From NCBI GenBank assembly GCA_937877565.1, contig CALFJB010000091.1:1-5520 (forward strand): 5,520 bases of DNA, in the 5' to 3' direction. The stretch comes from an uncultured Selenomonadales bacterium. Lineage in GTDB: Bacteria > Bacillota > Negativicutes > Selenomonadales > Selenomonadaceae. Both the position numbers and the translations under genes were made by a program. Below, piece after piece: positions 3,798 through 5,520 of this stretch. Numbering within the stretch: position 1 is the first letter of the stretch; every line of letters starts with the position of its first letter. Below the pieces are notes generated by a model. The model worked only from the letters and a program-made list of their open reading frames with translations. It ran no database searches and was not told where the DNA came from.

Positions 3798-5520
3798 CTA
3801 TTCCACCGTTACCGATTTAGCCAAATTACGTGGCTTGTCAACGTCACAACCGCGCGTAATTGCTGCGTAGTACGCCAAAAGTTGGAGCGGTACTACTGTT
3901 AAAATTGGGATTAACAGTTCAGCCGTATCTGGGACGAAAATAACGTGATCGAGATATTTTTCAAGTTCAGAATCGCCCTGCGCGGCAATTCCAATTACTA
4001 CTGCGTCACGCGCTTTGACTTCTTTGATATTTGATAAAGTTTTATCGTACACAGATTTTTGCGTGGCAAGCGCGATGACGGGAACTCCTTCAACTATTAA
4101 CGCTAATGTACCGTGTTTGAGTTCGCCGGCGGCGTAGGCTTCCGCGTGAATGTAGGAAATTTCTTTGAGTTTTAACGCTCCCTCCAATGCAACGCAATAA
4201 TCGAGACTGCGACCAATGTAAAAGACGTCGTCATTAAAGCCGTAATCTAAGGCGAATTTTTTAATTGGTTCAACATCGCTTAAAGTTTCTGAAATTTGGG
4301 CGGGGATTTTTTTGAGTTGTTCAATTAATTTTTCGGCTTCAGCATCTGAAACGGTTTTTGAAATTTGCGCCATATACAGGGCAAGCATAAACATTAAAAT
4401 TAATTGCGTGGTGTACGCCTTCGTTGAGGCTACTGCAATTTCGGGACCGGCTGCAGTGTGAATTACAAATTCTGCCTCACGGGCTATACTTGAGCCGACC
4501 ACGTTTGTAACTGCTAGAGTTTTTGCGCCGAGTCTTTTAGATTCTTTTAACGCGGCTAACGTATCTGAAGTTTCGCCGCTTTGACTTACTACTATAACCA
4601 GCGTATTTTCGTCGACTATTGGACTGCGGTAACGAAATTCACTAGCTAGATCGACTTCAACTAATTTGCGGACAAGTTTTTCAATGTAAAATTTGCCGAC
4701 TAAGCCTGCGTGGTAGGCAGTACCGCAAGCTACTATATAAATTTTGTTGATATTTTTGAGTTCCTCCGGCTTCCAGTTCAATTCCTCAAACTGGATGGAA
4801 TTATTTTTAATGTGCGGCGAAATTGTATCGCGCACTGCTTTAGGCTGTTCGTGAATTTCTTTGAGCATAAAATGTTCATAGCCGCCTTTTTCAGCCGCTG
4901 CCGCGTTCCACGTTACGTTAAAAATTTTTTTATTTATTGGCACTCCTTGCCGGTTTACGAATTGTACGGCGTCTTTTTTTACAATGGCAATTTCGCCATC
5001 GCCCAGAATGTAAGTTTTTCGCGTGTAAGAAATTATCGCCGGAATATCAGACGCAATAAAATTTTCGCCATCTTTACCGAGCCCAACCACCAACGGGTTA
5101 TCCTGCTTAGCGCAAATTAAAACGTCAGGATTATCTTTTGACATAAAAACGAGCGAATAACTGCCCTCAATTTTACTGATGACTTCACGCACCGCCAATA
5201 AAAAATCGTCCTGCAAATTTTGTTTGATTGAATCAGCGATTTTTTCAGCATCGAGACTGTCAATCTTAGAATCAGAAATAGCGCGTAAAATATCGCCGTG
5301 ATAATTTTTAATAATTAAATTAGCAATTTCGTCAGACCCGACCGCCGCTTTAATCGCATTGAACAGATCGTCCCGCAAATTTTGTTTGATTGAATCAGCG
5401 ATTTTTTCAGCATCGAGACTGTCAATCTTAGAATCAGAAATAGCGCGTAAAATATCGCCGTGATAATTTTTAATAATTAAATTAGCAATTTCGTCAGACC
5501 CGACCGCCGCTTTAATCGCA
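3798..5520 (-). CDS. glmS: glutamine--fructose-6-phosphate aminotransferase (isomerizing), 5' end outside the window, with internal tandem repeat
   Basis: The cytoplasmic enzyme makes glucosamine-6-phosphate from fructose-6-phosphate and glutamine, the first step to UDP-GlcNAc. The frame stays open to the edge, giving 573 visible codons from 5519. In visible numbering, residues 1-102 are a repeated 54-residue unit. EGSYSLV (118-124), NPLVVGLG (141-148), NFIASDIPA (153-161) and EHFMLKEIHEQP (215-226) are the rest of the glutaminase side. The isomerase half has two SIS domains: ACGTAYHAG (264-272), SQSGETSDT (312-320), GPEIAVASTKAYTTQ (358-372), then GRSLDYCVALEGALKLKE (436-453) and AEAYAAGELKHG (459-470). 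The C-terminus DVDKPRNLAKSVTVE is complete. The catalytic N-terminal Cys (CGIVGY in the family) and the usual Gln-binding region must lie beyond the edge. A TTG at 5378 is inside the repeat and is not a credible start. The gene precedes tagA by 119 bp in the same direction. Confidence 0.95.
   Translation of the reverse strand, partial: AIKAAVGSDEIANLIIKNYHGDILRAISDSKIDSLDAEKIADSIKQNLRDDLFNAIKAAVGSDEIANLIIKNYHGDILRAISDSKIDSLDAEKIADSIKQNLQDDFLLAVREVISKIEGSYSLVFMSKDNPDVLICAKQDNPLVVGLGKDGENFIASDIPAIISYTRKTYILGDGEIAIVKKDAVQFVNRQGVPINKKIFNVTWNAAAAEKGGYEHFMLKEIHEQPKAVRDTISPHIKNNSIQFEELNWKPEELKNINKIYIVACGTAYHAGLVGKFYIEKLVRKLVEVDLASEFRYRSPIVDENTLVIVVSQSGETSDTLAALKESKRLGAKTLAVTNVVGSSIAREAEFVIHTAAGPEIAVASTKAYTTQLILMFMLALYMAQISKTVSDAEAEKLIEQLKKIPAQISETLSDVEPIKKFALDYGFNDDVFYIGRSLDYCVALEGALKLKEISYIHAEAYAAGELKHGTLALIVEGVPVIALATQKSVYDKTLSNIKEVKARDAVVIGIAAQGDSELEKYLDHVIFVPDTAELLIPILTVVPLQLLAYYAAITRGCDVDKPRNLAKSVTVE
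5213..5520 (-). repeat. 162-bp in-frame tandem duplication inside glmS
   Basis: Bases 5213-5374 form one unit. Bases 5375-5520 repeat its first 146 bases with no mismatch seen by eye, until the window ends. The period is exactly 162 bp (54 codons), so the frame is kept. The encoded unit starts RDDLFNAIKAAVGSDEIANL and ends KIADSIKQNL; visible residues 1-48 are a partial copy and 49-102 a full copy. The following QDDFLLAVREVI resembles the unit start RDDLFNAIKAAV and then joins normal GlmS sequence. The number of further copies is unknown. Perfect identity implies recent duplication, strong homogenisation or an assembly artefact. Confidence 0.95.

Noticed and set aside
4710..5120. Plus-strand 136-codon frame opposite glmS
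   Set aside because: It is fully antisense to a conserved GlmS region and shows no family features. The same applies to the plus-strand frame at 3014-3385 opposite tagA.
5376..5378. TTG as the start of glmS
   Set aside because: The frame is open upstream to the window edge, the TTG is an ordinary Leu codon inside the repeat unit, and a start here would remove the catalytic N-terminal Cys.
3798..5520. glmS ribozyme
   Set aside because: That element lies in the 5' leader of glmS, which is outside this window; nothing inside supports it.

Overview
The window holds one rightward gene and a block of four leftward genes, all for building the cell envelope. Protein families and gene spacing are clear. 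The host is not certain. Strong Shine-Dalgarno sites (AAAGGAGGG, AGGGGTGAT), TTG start use and modest GC suggest a Firmicutes-type translation system. The psd-pssA pair means phosphatidylethanolamine is made, and WbaP and TagA/WecG-type enzymes point to lipid-linked surface glycans. A Gram-negative Firmicute (Negativicutes-like) fits best, but this is inference.

Layout: 1-224 is an array of five ~46-bp tandem repeats leading into wbaP (265-1665, +), a polyisoprenyl-phosphate hexose-1-phosphate transferase that starts glycan assembly. Its stop shares a TTAA palindrome with the stop of the convergent pssA. On the minus strand, reading from the right, come glmS (open at the right edge, stop at 3798), a 119-bp gap with three 26-bp repeats and a hairpin, then tagA/wecG-like (3678-2980), psd (2983-2357) and pssA (2360-1662). 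The last three overlap by 4 bp each and look translationally coupled.

How they work together: GlmS makes glucosamine-6-phosphate, the precursor of UDP-GlcNAc. WbaP and the TagA-family enzyme perform early membrane steps on undecaprenyl carriers. PssA makes phosphatidylserine and Psd decarboxylates it to phosphatidylethanolamine. The window therefore joins amino-sugar supply, glycan initiation and phospholipid head-group synthesis.

Most unusual points: (1) glmS carries a perfect in-frame 162-bp (54-codon) tandem duplication inside its glutaminase domain that runs off the window edge, and each unit looks like two diverged copies of a normal GlmS helical segment; (2) isoleucine codon choice switches sharply in the middle of psd, from ATT/ATC to ATA, and stays ATA-rich through pssA; (3) three unrelated direct-repeat arrays occur in 5.5 kb, and both window ends lie inside a repeat, so copy numbers at the edges may be incomplete or affected by assembly. 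No mobile element, CRISPR array, tRNA or rRNA was seen.
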